DNA of 64,000 bases from Buxus sempervirens (GCA_947561395.2 OX387185.1:46510602-46574601), one strand, 5' to 3'. Positions 49,301 to 62,505 are shown, counted from the first letter of the stretch. Numbers and translations: made by a program. The notes: generated by a model not told the origin, from the letters alone.

Positions 49301-51260
49301 TACTAGTATATTTATGGGCGTCTTTAGGATATCAATATTCCTCTTTTATCGTAAAATATGTTTTATGCTGGTAAGAGCTTATGCAATGTTTTTATTCACT
49401 TCTCTCTGTTCTCTAAGTGTTTTTTTTTACCTAAGCATTCTTCTGTTTTTTTTCCCCAATACAGAAGAAATCAAATACAGAGATGGACAATGAAGCTTCT
49501 CATTCAATGAACGAGAATTCATGCCAGTTGTGTGGAGCAATGAAGCTTATGTTTGAGCCACAACCATTATATTGCACATGCTGTGATGCTCGTATCAAGC
49601 GTAATGTAATTTACTATAGCACATTAGATGACATCAGTACACGCCATAGTTTCTGTAAATCGTGCTATGATGGGAATCGACTTTCTATCCGAGTTGGAGG
49701 GCTTGATTTTTGCAAATCTGAACTCCAGAAGAATAAAAATAATGAGGAAATTGAAGAACCTGTAAGCAATATCTTTCCTTCTCAGATTTATTGAATATAA
49801 ATACTGCTGTAAAAGATTCTTTGCTTATCTTTCTTGGATGCTTTTTCTTGCAGTGGGTTCAATGTGATAGATGTCGAGGTTGGCAGCATCAGATATGTGC
49901 CCTTTTCAATGAGAAGAGGAATTTTGCAAACACCGAATACATTTGTCCAACTTGCTACATGGAGGAGCTAAAAACTGGAAAACGTGAACCATTACCACCA
50001 AGTCTTGTCCCTGGGGCAAAAGATTTACCAAGAACGGTGCTCAGTGACCACATAGAGAAAAGACTGTTTAAGTGTGTCAGGCAAGAGAGAAACAAATTAG
50101 CAAAAGCTAAGGGGATGGATCTTGATGAGGCAAGTTTCTATTTGTTTAAATGATCGATAGCATATAAATTACAATCGTCATAGTAATTTATCTTGTGTCG
50201 CTTTCTTTTTATTGATGATTTACTTGTGTACATTCTTTCTCTACGTAATGAAATTTTATCAAAAAAGCATGAAATTTTTTAAAGGGTTTGTGATCTCCAA
50301 TGCTGTTGATGCCATTTTGTTTGTTTTTGTCCTCACAAATCTCATGGATGACTGGAACTGAACTTTGTGTTCCCACCCATCAGCATGGACTCACCAATCT
50401 GTCTCCATCCACTTGGTCTAGGAATCCATTAAATGTACTGGGTCCACAGTCCTTTACTATAACGCATGCTATTTCTGAGCACATTGTAGTAAGATATATG
50501 GTTAGGCTCATCATACTATAGCTGATGGACAGTTTATGTATAATTTTAACCCGATTACTAGGTGCCAGAAGAAGAAGATCTGGTTGTCAGAGTGGTTTAT
50601 TCTGCTAAGAAGCAGTTGAAAGTGGAGCAACATTTTCTAGACTCCTTTCATTTACAGAATTACCCAGCAGAATTACCTTATAGATCAAAGGTAAGAATGA
50701 ACTCTGCACGTTAGTTTAAAAGAGATTGTCATATTAAAGGAGTGATATTGACACGCACCTTAGTTTAAAAGAGATTGTTATATTAGAGGAGTGATTTTGA
50801 CAATGTTATGAAATTTTTTCTGTAGTTCATTCTGTTGTTTCAAAAGATTGAAGGGGTGGATGTATGCCTTTTCGGAATGCAAGTCCAAGAATATGGTTCA
50901 GAATGTCCTAATCCAAATCAACGTTGCATATACCTCTCCTATCTTGATTCAGTGAGGTACTTTATGCCAAATGTGAAGACTGTGACTGGAGTACCTCTCC
51001 GTACCATTGTTTACCAAGAAATACTGGTAATTTTGCTATTTTGTCCCTACATTATGATTAACCCAATCCTTTTGCACTTCTTTTTTATAAGTTAATTTTC
51101 CTTTCTTGTTGTCTTCAGATGGGGTATTTGGATTATTGCAAGAAAAGAGGTTTCACACGATTCTACATATGGTCTTGCCCGCCTTTGAAAGGGGAAGATT
51201 ATATTTTTTATTGCCATCCAGAGATTCAGAAGAGACACAAGCCCAACAAGCTACAGCAGT

Positions 51261-51335
<75 letters not shown>

Positions 51336-53721
51336 ATATATAGAACATTGCAAACATGCACACATATGTCATTATGTGTTTGCTATCCATGTATACTCTG
51401 TGCTCTGACTAAGCATGTTTCTCACATTTGCAGGTACCGAGAAATGTTAAGAAAAGCAGCCGAAGAAAACATTGTGGTGGAAGTCTGTAATTTATTTGAC
51501 TATTTCTTTGAGCAAAATGGAAATGTTGAGGCCAAAATAACAGCAACTCGTTTGCCATACTTTGATGGTGACTATTGGCCAAGTGCTGCTGACTATTTGT
51601 TCCAAAAAATTGAAAGGGATGGTGGAGGAAAATTACATACAAGGAAGAAATCAACTTGCAAGAGGACTCTAAGATCCATGGCAGACACAGTTTCCTCCAG
51701 CAGTGCCACAAAAGAAAAAGATATTATTCTAGTGAAAAAGGTAAACTTTTTCTCTAACTTTTCATTTATGATCTTAATATTCTAAATCTAATGGTCATTG
51801 CGTAGGAGATTGTTGTCAGGGTTTTGGGAATCTGGCCCATATAAAATAAGCCTTCCAATGAATTCTATATCAGTTTCATAGTCCAGTAATAGCTTGTACC
51901 ACATAGAGGGTTGCAAAACAAATGAATATTGAATAAATTACTGAAAAGATTAAATAACATCACATGTGATTTATAGTGTTAATGAGTCAGTCATGAGCCA
52001 GGCACCTGTGACCACCAAGGCATTGCTTGCCTAGTGCATTGCTTATGCTACAAGCATAAGGAACATAAGCATGTGCATCCAGTTTGTATACTACATGTGT
52101 ATTAGTATTCATTTGCTGTGGAGAATGGTATATAAGAGTTATTTCCTTGTGTTGATCTCCCTTTATGTACAGATAGTAAAGATATATATAAAAGCTACTA
52201 AATTCCATTCTCTTGCAGTTTATTTTTATGTTGCTATTATGCTCTTATGCATGTTTGAATTATTCTCTATATGGTCAATGTTTAAATACATAAAATTTGC
52301 TGCCTGATTAGAGTTGTTAAATTATTGAATGAGATGGAATGCCACATTTGTTACATCATTGAATTCATGTAATTTAAGTTGCAAAAGTGCATCAGCTTCA
52401 TTTCATCAATTTTCGGATACTTCCCTCAAGTCAATCACATTTTTATGTTATGTTCCATTTCCTAAGAGAAATTAGCCCTGACATAAGAACCATGTGGACC
52501 TGCAAGTTCTTTGCACCTCAATATTTCGAGGCCCTTGTATCTTAAGTGCATTTTCTCTTGAACTCGTTTCATGGTACTTTTAGATACCTGATCCAGAGAT
52601 TGTCTTTTACCTACCAAAGAATAGATAGAAAGCAATATGAACAGCACAATTCGTGCTTACTTGATTAGCCACTTTCTTGTGAAAGAGGTATTGTATTCAA
52701 TTCCATTTCATTCAAAGATAGGTTTTTTAAGGTTTACCTCATTCCTGCATAGCGTAATTACATTGTGCTAGTAATTAAATGACAATTCAAGTTATGCTGT
52801 TTGTTTTCAAGTCCACATTTATGATTAAGAATCACTAACATGGATCCTCTTTGAGAAGCTGAAATTGCTCTGAAAGGAAAAATTGGGTTGCTGTAAACTC
52901 TGGAAAAGCAACCTTTCAGATCTCTACTTTTGCTGTAAAATTCATTTCTTTTGAGGAAAAAAAAATTAAATTCAAGATAATTAATGGGCTAATTAAAACT
53001 TCCTAGGCTAGTAAAAACCTTTTAGAAACAACTGTTTAAGGTTTGTTATGATCTAGACAAATTTCCAAAATTGGAAGAATATATGCAACCATGAAAAGTC
53101 AACTTTCCTAATGAATAGATTTCATACTTTTAAGACATAATTTTCCTTTTTGAGGGAAACCTTCTTTTAATCCTATTACTTCATAAAAACAACTACAAAA
53201 CAACCAAGCATGATAAAGAAGCTACAGTCCAGCTATAATTACCCTTTTTTGATGAAACCCCTGCATCTCAATGATATGCGACTTAGAATAGGGGAGCTTA
53301 AGGTTTGATGCTAGAGTAAATTACTCCAGTACTCTCTAAGTTTCTTTGGGCTATAAAGCAGCTCTCTCATCAACATGTGCACGTATAGTCCTGACCCCAA
53401 CTAGATAGAATAAAGCATTTTCTTGTTGAGTTGCATATGTGTGCGTGGATGTCTCTGTGTGTGTGTGTGCATGTAAGTGCATATGCATCCTTTATTTAAT
53501 AAGATGCATAGCATGTGAATTACCTTTCAGAAAAGGCTACTTTATAACTACTTTATTAATAATCTATCTCTGTCATGTAACAATTGTTATATGGCATGTC
53601 CATATCTTGTAGTTGTTATATGGTTGGTAAATATCTTTGCGGTAAAACTACTCATGATCTTGTCTAGTTCTTTTTCTTCCTCGTAATTATGTATGCTGAT
53701 AGTGGTACATTTGATTACTCA

Positions 53722-53757
<36 letters not shown>

Positions 53758-55460
53758 TACATGACAGAATCCACTCGGGACTTGGAGTCTTGTGATTTAG
53801 AGTGATGTTTGATCCTCTCAAGTCATATTAGTTACTGGTTGTCATAAGAATATTTGGGAGCCAGTGTTGTTAGCTTTTATTACATGGGTAGTTATTCAAC
53901 TAAGCTAGTGTAACAGCAAACTCAAGAGTGGCCAAGTAATTGAGTCAAATGACTCAATAAGCTCTGATCATCTTGAATTTAATCCCTTCCGGTGATTATT
54001 TGCTATTGCACTTTTATTGAAATTGATTCTGATTGTTGTTGGTCTGCAAGAAGCTTGATCAATTTCATCATCAGGCTGAATTCGTATTTGACAAAAATCT
54101 CTAGATAATCACATAGCACTAGAAAAGGATAAGGATACATATATCCTTTAATTTGGATCTTTGTGCTAGTTTTAGGACAATGAAAACTGAAATGGATTTT
54201 CTGGCAGCATATTCCCGTTGCCTCTTTTTTCCAGCTTTCAGGGAATTCTGTATTTTTGTGGCCTCAAAATCTTGTTTATACCGCATGAAAAAGGCTCCTC
54301 ATCTTCAGGATAAGATCCAGAACATTCTGCAGAAGAGACAATGATCACATGCATATGTTTAACAATCAATAATTCAATGATTTGTCATTATCACATCAAG
54401 TCCACCTTCTTATTGTGTGAATTTCTGATGGTTAATAATCATCTGTTTTTTCTTTGTTCAATTCATGTGTGGTTCAATGAGGTTATGAGGATTTTGATCT
54501 CCTCAATCATAACCATTGTCAAAAAAATCATAATTGCAATAGCACTGTATTTCAATTTTCTAATTTTTTACCTCTTGCCTCCATTGATAGTTGAAGGAAA
54601 CCGTCCGCCACCGGAAGGAAGATTTTATCATGATCCACTTGCAGTTTTCTTGCAAATGCTGTTGTGAGGTGATACTATCTGGAAAGAGATGGTTTTGCAG
54701 CCTTTGCAGAAATTTTCAGCTTTGTGAGAAGTAAGCAATTTCTCTGACACCATTTACCAGTCCTTTAGAATTTTTACTTCAATCAGAGATAATACATCTT
54801 CTCTAGCACTGATGCATCTCATCAGAGCAATATTCTTATTGTACCAACTTATCAATTAGTGTAAATTTCCTTTTATTATGTTACTTATGAACACTTTAAA
54901 ATCTGTGCAGCCTTAATGTATTTGATTCTAAATTCTTATAACCTCTCAAGTCTTACGTAATATAAGAATGTAACTACCATATTTGGCATGGAAAGCATGT
55001 GGACAAGTAGGATATATCAACTAAACATCCATATGTGTATTTAAATCATTGTTCTTGTACTGGTTTGTCTCACCAGCTACACTTTCTCCTAAATAAATAG
55101 TAGCTTCTTTAATACCCTGAAGATCCTACTTACTTTTAGGATTAAAATTTTCTGAAGTATGTTTTATTGTCGTTACCTTCTGAAGAATCAATTCTTTTCA
55201 CCATAAAAATTGTAATTATGAGAATTCTCCTGCAAACTGCTTCTTGGAAAGAGTCCTTATATGACAACTATGACATGTGATTTAAAGATTCTGGATCTTT
55301 AAAGTTTCTAGATAGGGATGCCAATGCTTTGGTTAAAACCGATAAACCAAACCTATTAGGGTAGGTTCTAGGTTTTTATTAATTGGTTTCCGTTCAGTTT
55401 CAGTTTTATACTCTTTTAAACTGATTCGTTTTCAGTTTTAAGGTCAAACCAAACCTAATT

Positions 55461-55499
<39 letters not shown>

Positions 55500-57109
55500 A
55501 ATGTTTTTTAAGTTGGACCATCAACTAGCGATGGTTCAGTTTATTGGTTAAAACAGATAAATTGAACCAAATCTATTAGGGTCATTTTTGCGTCTGTATT
55601 AATTGGTTTTGGTTTTATATATTTATAAAAAAGCAATTTGGTTTCAGTTTATAATTTACACATGTTGTTTCAGTTTTGGTTCAGGTTTTGATCTTCTTCA
55701 AAACAGAAAAGAAACCGAAACATTGCCATCCCTATTTGTAGAAAATGTAAGGTTACTGACAGTGGATGTCTGAGAATGTAATGGGAAAGTTTGTTCACAG
55801 TTTCCTTGAGTTTTCAAATAATAAAGTATAATGTAACTTTCTACGCTTATAAATTTGCAACTTTTTCTTTTCGTTTTAATAAAAGGTATCAAAAGAAAAA
55901 AGGCACCTCAATTCTAACTTTCTAGAAGTACATACAGAGAAACTATAGGTCTTAACCGAGACAGTTTCTGAAAATTTTGTATTTGAAGAATTCAGTTATT
56001 TTAGGGTACTTATCAAGACAAGCGACGTGAAGTTTTCAAATCATTTTGCTTTTCTATGTCCAATATTACATGTATGGATCAATGGACAAAGTAAAATTCA
56101 CCTATATGGACATCCAAGATTGATGCAATATTATTTGGCTTTTGGATTATAGGTTCATTTTTCTTCTCTTTACCCGAGACAAATACATGCCTTGATTTCT
56201 AAATATATTAGAACCCACAACCTCATCGATCCCACTGAAGGGATCAATCTGGTCAAATCTCAGCTTGATCAGTTCTTTTTCCATTTAGTTGAACAACTTT
56301 TTTTTGTATGGTGAAAATCTATTAAGAACCTTAAGTAAAATTCTGAGAAAACTATTAATTTCAGTAAGTCAGTTAAAACCTCACGCACTAGAGCTAATGT
56401 TTTGCATATATAATCTATTAAGTGGAACCCTTCTAATGGTTGATTCTGATCCTTCATGAACTTGACTCAAAAATAAGGGTTTTTTTGGCTTTGTTCTCCT
56501 AGGTATTTGTTCCTTGGAGTTTAATTGCTTCCCTATAGCATATACTAATAATTCATTTTCACAACCACCCCTATTATTTGAAGAAGTGACTATTTTGTTG
56601 AGTTCTTGGTGGATATTTTTGTTGTTGGGTGTATGGTTTATTACTTCTGACTGCTTATATTTCTTTTGGCTACAGGTGTCATGATGCAAAGAAATACCGT
56701 AACATTCAATGCTGTAACTGCAGAAAAAAAGGACATCTTCTCTCTCAGGTAATTTGGAAACCCCAAATTCTAGTCATCACTAAGTGATCCTCTAGTTTAT
56801 GGGTGCTCTGGATGTAAGTTCACCTATTGAGCCAGTATGAATTCAGACGATTGATTAAATATTTATGTTTCTTTTTCTTAACTTCTTCAGGCTGTGGTGA
56901 ATGATGTTCTGTTTGATATGGAGGATAGAAATGGCATTCTAGATTCTAAATTATTTGAGAGTCGGACAACTTTTTTGAGCTTTTGCCAGCAGAATCAATA
57001 TCAATTTGATACACTTCGACGGGCCAAGCATTCGTCAATGATGATCCTGTACTATCTCCACAATCCAATGACACTTGATGGCATGAATGGTCGAAATGAT
57101 ATCATGTAA
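43336..57109 (+). CDS. HAC copy C: complete reduced-domain p300/CBP-type histone acetyltransferase
   Basis: Predicted nuclear histone acetyltransferase. Exons: 43318-43490 (first in-frame ATG 43336), 43679-43784, 44076-44714, 49465-49761, 49854-50129, 50562-50690, 50826-51026, 51119-51261, 51434-51740, 54591-54730, 56676-56748, 56891-57109; phases agree and give about 894 codons, half the length of Arabidopsis HAC1. Order: KIX-like helices at about residues 40-105 ([17 protein letters not shown] ... [15 protein letters not shown]), a Ser/Gln-rich linker, the [16 protein letters not shown] motif that precedes the PHD in HACs, PHD, HAT core ([25 protein letters not shown]), ZZ-like finger, and [20 protein letters not shown], ending soon after in NGRNDIM and TAA. 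YQEIL replaces the usual YHEIL. No TAZ1, second ZZ or TAZ2 is visible. The 5' splice site after 50129 is GC, and that after 51261 starts a CT microsatellite. An extra upstream exon cannot be excluded. Confidence 0.88.
44715..49464 (+). other. Large intron of HAC copy C
   Basis: About 4.75 kb separating the linker exon from the PHD exon. 44715-46379 has no counterpart in this window. From 46380 it matches the window's first 3.1 kb (copy A) with a few percent difference by eye. Contains the LINE remnant at about 47560-48910. Confidence 0.75.
47560..48910 (+). mobile_element. L1-type LINE remnant in HAC copy C intron
   Basis: Counterpart of the remnant at 1190-2560: the ADDTL-like RT region near 47650-47720, the GGxGL...LLGKW-like region near 48150-48225, and the C-terminal Cys/His piece near 48770-48830. 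Decayed in the same way as in copy A, so the insertion and most of its decay predate the duplication. Confidence 0.75.
51262..51333 (+). repeat. (CT)n microsatellite at a 5' splice site, HAC copy C
   Basis: Starts with the intron's own GT at 51262 and continues for about 35 CT units, roughly twice the copy A length. It is followed by TTTATATATAG, whereas copy A has GTATATAG. Confidence 0.9.
51741..54590 (+). other. Large intron of HAC copy C (HAT to ZZ)
   Basis: About 2.85 kb, collinear with copy A 5345-8614 but shorter: near 52860-52960 a 400-bp stretch of copy A is missing and two short segments appear in a different order. A (CATA)n run lies at about 53722-53750. A 63-codon frame at 54153-54344 is not conserved as a frame in copy A. 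Confidence 0.65.
55313..55734. mobile_element. hAT-type MITE in intron of HAC copy C
   Basis: Same insertion as 9338-9748: ends TAGGGATGCCAATG / CATTGCCATCCCTA, and the same flanks TTTCTAGA / TTTGTAGA. Its internal (AT)n tract (about 55463-55495) is longer than in copy A. Confidence 0.8.
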
Positions 57110-57129
57110 GCTAAGCTGGAAGCATAATA

Positions 57130-58077
57130 TATATCCTATCCTACCACTTATAAAAGCGGGTTGCTTTTTCTTTCGTCGTCCCAAATTACAGAATTTTGAA
57201 TTAAAAAAAAAACCTTATATACTAATTAGTCACACGGATGAAATTAACCATCACAAACTTGTACTTCTTACTTGGACGGTGCATGGTTGGAGTCTTAGGC
57301 CGCATTAGCTGAGCCGTTAACCCCTCTCTGTTCCTCTTCTCCGTTCAAATCGAATGAGTGACTTCGAAGACTTTGGTGTTATCGAATGAGTGACTTCGGA
57401 GACTCCGGTATGTGTCCTTCACTAGCCATTGGTGGCTCAAGGGGATTAATTTTTCATTATTCTTCATCTGGCTTGTCTCTATCCCTGTTCCATTTGCTCT
57501 AGATCTTAATGAAGAGTCCGGTTCAACGAGCATGATCTCAGCTTGTTCTATTTGCTCTGGATCTTAATGAAGAGTCCGGTTCAACGAGCATGATCTCGGC
57601 TTGTTCATTTCATGGTGGAGTTCTTTGAAGGCAATCGTGTTCTCCAACTTCATATTTCTTCACAGGAAATCTATAAGCGGATTCGAATGATAATAATACA
57701 AAGTAGATATGTATATATTATAAAAGGACTGATGAATTTATGGAGAAATTGTTTTGTGACTTGATCGAGATCGTGGCTCATGCAAATTCTTTTAGGGCAA
57801 AAAGGTTCAGAATAGATGCTTGGTCAAAGTAAAAACTAAGAATCTTCCATTACCATGGGAGGAGTTGAATTCTATGAATTAGCATGTCAATCAGCCAGAA
57901 ATGGGGCTTTTAGAACTTTTAGAGCATTGGGGTTTCATTTTACCTTGTATAATCAACATGGAAACATGTCGATTATACACACCTAAGGTTAAAGTGAAAG
58001 TGCTGCTTCGTATTATGCACAAAAACATAGTAGAGTGCATCTGTCCTCAACAACATTTCTATAACAAAAACATGTTT
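57130..58077. other. 3' flank of HAC copy C, with a 58-bp tandem duplication
   Basis: Similarity to copy A ends about 57130. A 58-bp unit (TTTGCTCTRGATCTTAATGA, then AGAGTCCGGTTCAACGAGCA) occurs twice at about 57491-57606, preceded by a shorter repeat of ATCGAATGAGTGACTTCG near 57347-57400. No gene recognised. A 50-bp stretch near 57972-58008 (GGTTAAAGTGAAAGTGCTGC) recurs at 61098-61120, on the other side of the solo LTR. Confidence 0.5.
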
Positions 58078-58082
58078 GGTGC

Positions 58083-61058
58083 TGTAAGCACCTTATTTTT
58101 GCACCCCTGGAAGTGTTGAAAATGAAAACCTTGGCAGAAAGTCAAACCCCGAGGGGACAAAAAGTTGACTTTTTGATCAGGTGATAGTTGGCCACCTTGC
58201 TTTATCTCAGTATATAGAGAATCCCGACACGGTTCCAACGCAACTAAGTTTGCTGGAATCGGAGTCCGGATGAAGGTTCTGCGGGCGGTCAAACTTGAGG
58301 GGGAGCTGAAAGTTGACTTTCTGCTAAACCCCGAATTTGCTACTAAACTCTAGCTCAGTGGATAGAGGATGTCGAACTGGTTCAAACGCAACTGAGTTTG
58401 CCAGAATCGGAGCTCAAATGAGAGAGTTATGGGCAATCCTTGGTCAAAAATAAACTGTCAACGTGGCAAACTGCGCCACGTGGACGTCCCCTTGCTTAAC
58501 CCTTAAGTAAACAAAAATATTAACAAAAAGAGTCTTTCTTAACCCCTAAGTAAAAAATATTAACAAAAGAGTCTTTCTTAACCATTAAGCAAAAGTAATA
58601 AGTCACAAGTAAGAAATAACAATAAAAAAGTCACTTTTGATAAAATATTTAAAAATTGGTCTTTATTAACCCTTAAGCAACCTCTCCTATAAAAGGGGAG
58701 GGGGTGGGATGCATTAGGGGTGGAGCACATTTTTGGTGGAGCACATTTGGTGTCTCTCCATTCTTCTTCTCTCCCAAGCTCTCACAACCCCTTCCAAACC
58801 CTTCCTAAATCCTTTCCCTCTTCTTGTTCTTCACTTGAAACCAAAGAAGGAGACCTTGGAGGACCTAGGTAGCACACAAAGGAGGTGTTCCAGCAGCTCT
58901 CAAAGTTTCAAGGAGCTACCACACATCTCGAATAGAATTTATAACTCCAACGTGAGCATCCTTGTGACCTTTCATTGTACATATGTGAAAATAAGCAAAT
59001 TTCGAGCATATACTTTGTGTTTGCTGTTTCATTCTTTGGAGCATGTTTTGTCTTTCATTTGTCATTCTTTTCCTCTTCATGCCGGTGTAAGGATGAAACC
59101 CCATGACCAATGGGAGGTAAGTGAGTCGAATGGGTAAGGAAAGGGTCTCTTTTAGCATAAAAGGTCACGTACAAGTCTCGGTTTAAAGTTTAGTTATATT
59201 TCTTGTTTGCCATATGAACGGGAGGGCATGTTCTCCCCCTTCCTACATGTCCATTGTACCCCTAAGTCCCCCAAAAAAACCCCTTTCTGTAGTGATCTTT
59301 AAGGTATGTGCAAGTCTACTTCTTGATCTTCTTCTAAGCTACTTAGGTGTTTTATCTTTTATGCACGATTCATGTAGACATCTCCACTCTTTAGTTGCTG
59401 TTTTTTTTTTGTGAATTTCTTTAGATCATGAGCACAAGCACACCGTGCACGTGCCTTGTATGTTTGAGAAGCATGCCTAGGCTTTTACCCACAGTTCCAT
59501 CTCATGCATGTTAACATGGACAAACACACACTTTCTATCACTTGTCTACAGCATGTCCTTGGGGTTTGATGGATGTCTTAAAGGCTTTGGATCGAATTTT
59601 TATTGCATGCTTGAATGTAGTTGGGCCGTGGACCAATACACGGGCCTCTCGAGCCACCCCTCTTGCTCTCCTCAAGGGGTAGAGGCGGTGTACTTAGCAC
59701 AAGAACAGGGACACACTAGGTCCCTGTTCCATGGCTTGAGTTCCCACTCAAGAAGAAGGATTCTCCTTCAATTTTGATTCAAAACCCCCAAAGAGATCAA
59801 ACAAGACAACCACTGTGGGCCCACACAAAGGCTGGAACACCCCAAGAGGCCTAAGAATCCAAGCCCCTTTGAAAAATCCGAAAAAAGGCTTCTGTATGTT
59901 GATCCGGCAACTCAGGTCGAATCAACAGAGCCTTATTCGTAGCCGGCTAAAGATGCTGGATACACTAAGCCTTGTGTGTAACCGGCATCTCAGGCCGGCT
60001 ACACTGCCAGACTGCATTTTTGCTAATTTTATGATATTGTGCTAATTTTTTGGTTTGTTTGATCAATCCGGATGAACCAGAAGGGTTTCCGGAAACCCAA
60101 GATGGGCAATGGACCGACTCGGTCCAAATTGATTCCCAGTGGACCTTCCAACGGGGCCCACCAAACCCGACAGACTTTTTTCGATAAATCAAGATAAATT
60201 TAACCGAATGAGTGGGACACACCATTGGAAGCCCACCAAAGCCCAACCAGGGCAGCATGTATGTTTAGATCCAGGCTTGGTTTGGCCAAGACTGCTGGTA
60301 GGGCCGATCGGGCCCACTAAAACCCATTAAATCGAACCAACTTAGGGTTTCCAAACGCTAACTTAGGAAGCCTTGGGTTTTCAAGCCCAAGCCCAGGTAA
60401 AGGGCCCCAAGCCCAAGGCCTGGCCTATTTTTGCCACAGTTAACCAAGATAAACTGAAATCACTTGGCAACCCACTGTGCGGCCCACTCATGGGCCCACA
60501 AAGCAATCCAGACTCATTTTTTTGCATGGAAATCAAATTTAACTCGAACCATTAAATAAAATCAATTCATTTGAACCAAGCCCAAAGGGCCTCTCAGGTT
60601 TAGACTGAGTCCCACCAGGTGACATGTGGGCTTAACCAAGCCCACCAAGGGATCCGCAGGCCTTCCAACGGGGCCTGCCTAATCCGACTCACATCACTTT
60701 AAGCTAAGAAAGATAAAATCAAGTACAGGGACCCACACCATTTTGGCAGTCCCGCCAGACTTAACCAAATTTGAATGTTGGATTAGGAATCGAGTGAGTG
60801 AGAGACCAAAGTTGACTCAAACCAAGGAATCCTATGGGACCCGTCAACCGACGGGGTGGACTGGGGTGTCTACGGACTTCCCCAGACCACAACCGAGAAC
60901 TTGCTTAGAATCTCAAGCCGCAGACCAAGCCTTAATATAAGAACTTAGGCGCCCAGGTGTCTGCTTGCACCCCATCAGGCAGTAGCGACTCCAAACAATC
61001 CCGAGACACGCATCATTTTGCATGTGCCTCGTCGTGCCATCGAAATCAGGTTCGCACA
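58083..61058 (+). mobile_element. Solo LTR, about 3.0 kb (fossil; same family as 28448-31542)
   Basis: Starts TGTAAGCACC and ends GGTTCGCACA, with perfect 5-bp duplications GGTGC at 58078-58082 and 61059-61063. A CTATAAAAGGGGAGG promoter-like motif lies near 58689, and the GCCGGCTACA / CCGGCATCTC words near 59940-60000 match the other copy. No internal gag-pol. Open frames inside (for example 58733-59137) are chance frames in LTR sequence. Opposite orientation to the first copy. Confidence 0.8.
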
Positions 61059-61063
61059 GGTGC

Positions 61064-62505
61064 AACAATTTATTTATTTATTTTTTACTTATACACTCCT
61101 ATGGTTAAAGTGAAAGTGCTGCTTTGTAATTCTTTACCCATTATTACTATGTTTTTTCCAATATAAATTGCACTCATATATTTATTTATTTACTTTTCTT
61201 TTATGACTCAATGAACGAACCAAAAACACATGACATTAACCATAAGCCATCTTTATACAATAAGAGAACTTCTTGCTTATTTTCATGTCTTTCCTATCAT
61301 CTAATCAATTAGATAACAACTATTGACCTATTCCAAGTATGGCTCCTGTTTAATACGTCTTCTCCTTATGCTTTTTGCTAGAAGGTCCTTTAATCTTATA
61401 CCCAAAAAAAACCAGTCAAGCATTAATAATAATTGGATTGAATAGTTGCTGTTGCAACCTCTTAACTGCCATGTTTTCAGTAAGATTGTATAATTTTGAA
61501 TCCATATTTACAAGTCTTTCTATGTCTCTTAGGCAGTCCCTCCTCTTCTTCTGAGTCTTTCTCTTACCAAAACATATATCTTCACTTAGGCAGTCCCTCC
61601 TATGTTTCTTGGGCAATCCTTCTATATCATTAGTATTCATTTAAAACCCAACTCTTTATTTTACTTTTTAAATTTCTTTCGAAAATTAGAGCTAGACATA
61701 GACCATAAATGTGTTGAATATAATATTCAAATCTACTAACATATAGAGCTAGACATAGACCATAAAATTCATGTTCAATTGTTAAAATAAGTAAGGAATT
61801 GGGTACCAATGATAAACAGAGAATGATTATATAAATCAAGATTTGTTCCAAATCAAGTTCATATTGTCATTTTTTGAAAGATTGTGATTCATTGTTCAAG
61901 GTATCTTGGTTTTCTTCCTCATTTTTACGTGTTTTTGAGCTTTTTAAAGCTATGTTCGAAATGTGGTTTCTATCTCTTTTTTTCCCGTGTAGTTTTTGTT
62001 CTTGGTTTCCTTTGTGCTTGCATGTTTTATTTTCCTTTCTTGAGACATCTTCCCATCTTCAATCAAAGTTCGATGTTGGTATTAAAGCTTTTTCTTGGTA
62101 TTAAAGCTAACTCTACTTTTTGTTATTCAAAATTTTGTTTTTGTTTTTTTCCGCTTTTCCTTTCTTATTGTTTGATTTTGTTTTCGTTGTTCCCTTTTTT
62201 CTTTGATTGTTTGGTTTTGGTGTTGGAGGCGGTGTTAATGGTGCTTTTGATTGGTAAACATGTATGCTCTATTGTTCACAGTTATACTATTGTTCCTTTT
62301 GTGCTATTTTCCTGGTACAGATTTTTATTTTCCTTTTTTCCCCTTTTGTTTTTCTGTTTTTTTTTTCTTCACTTAGATCTATTTTTTTAACACAATTTTT
62401 GGTTGAAAAAGAGTATGTTCCCTCTTCTTATTGAAGAGTTATGTCTTCTTTATTATTTATAATTATTTCAAATTATGGGATTCACTTGAGTCGTATTTTG
62501 TTTTA
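61064..62505. other. AT/T-rich intergenic DNA
   Basis: T-rich DNA with hydrophobic chance frames (for example 61884-62390) and a local repeat around TAGAGCTAGACATAGACC (about 61689 and 61744) plus GGCAGTCCCTCCT (about 61532 and 61589). No gene or element with clear ends. Confidence 0.45.

Noticed and set aside
54153-54344. 63-codon frame in the large HAC copy C intron as an extra exon
   Set aside because: The frame is not conserved in copy A, and the flanking exons join exactly along the Arabidopsis HAC1 sequence without it.
58733-60330. Several open frames of 60-134 codons
   Set aside because: All lie inside a solo LTR, which does not code for protein.
61874-62390. Two long hydrophobic open frames
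   Set aside because: T-rich DNA gives Phe/Leu-rich chance frames; no family signature, no splice or promoter evidence.
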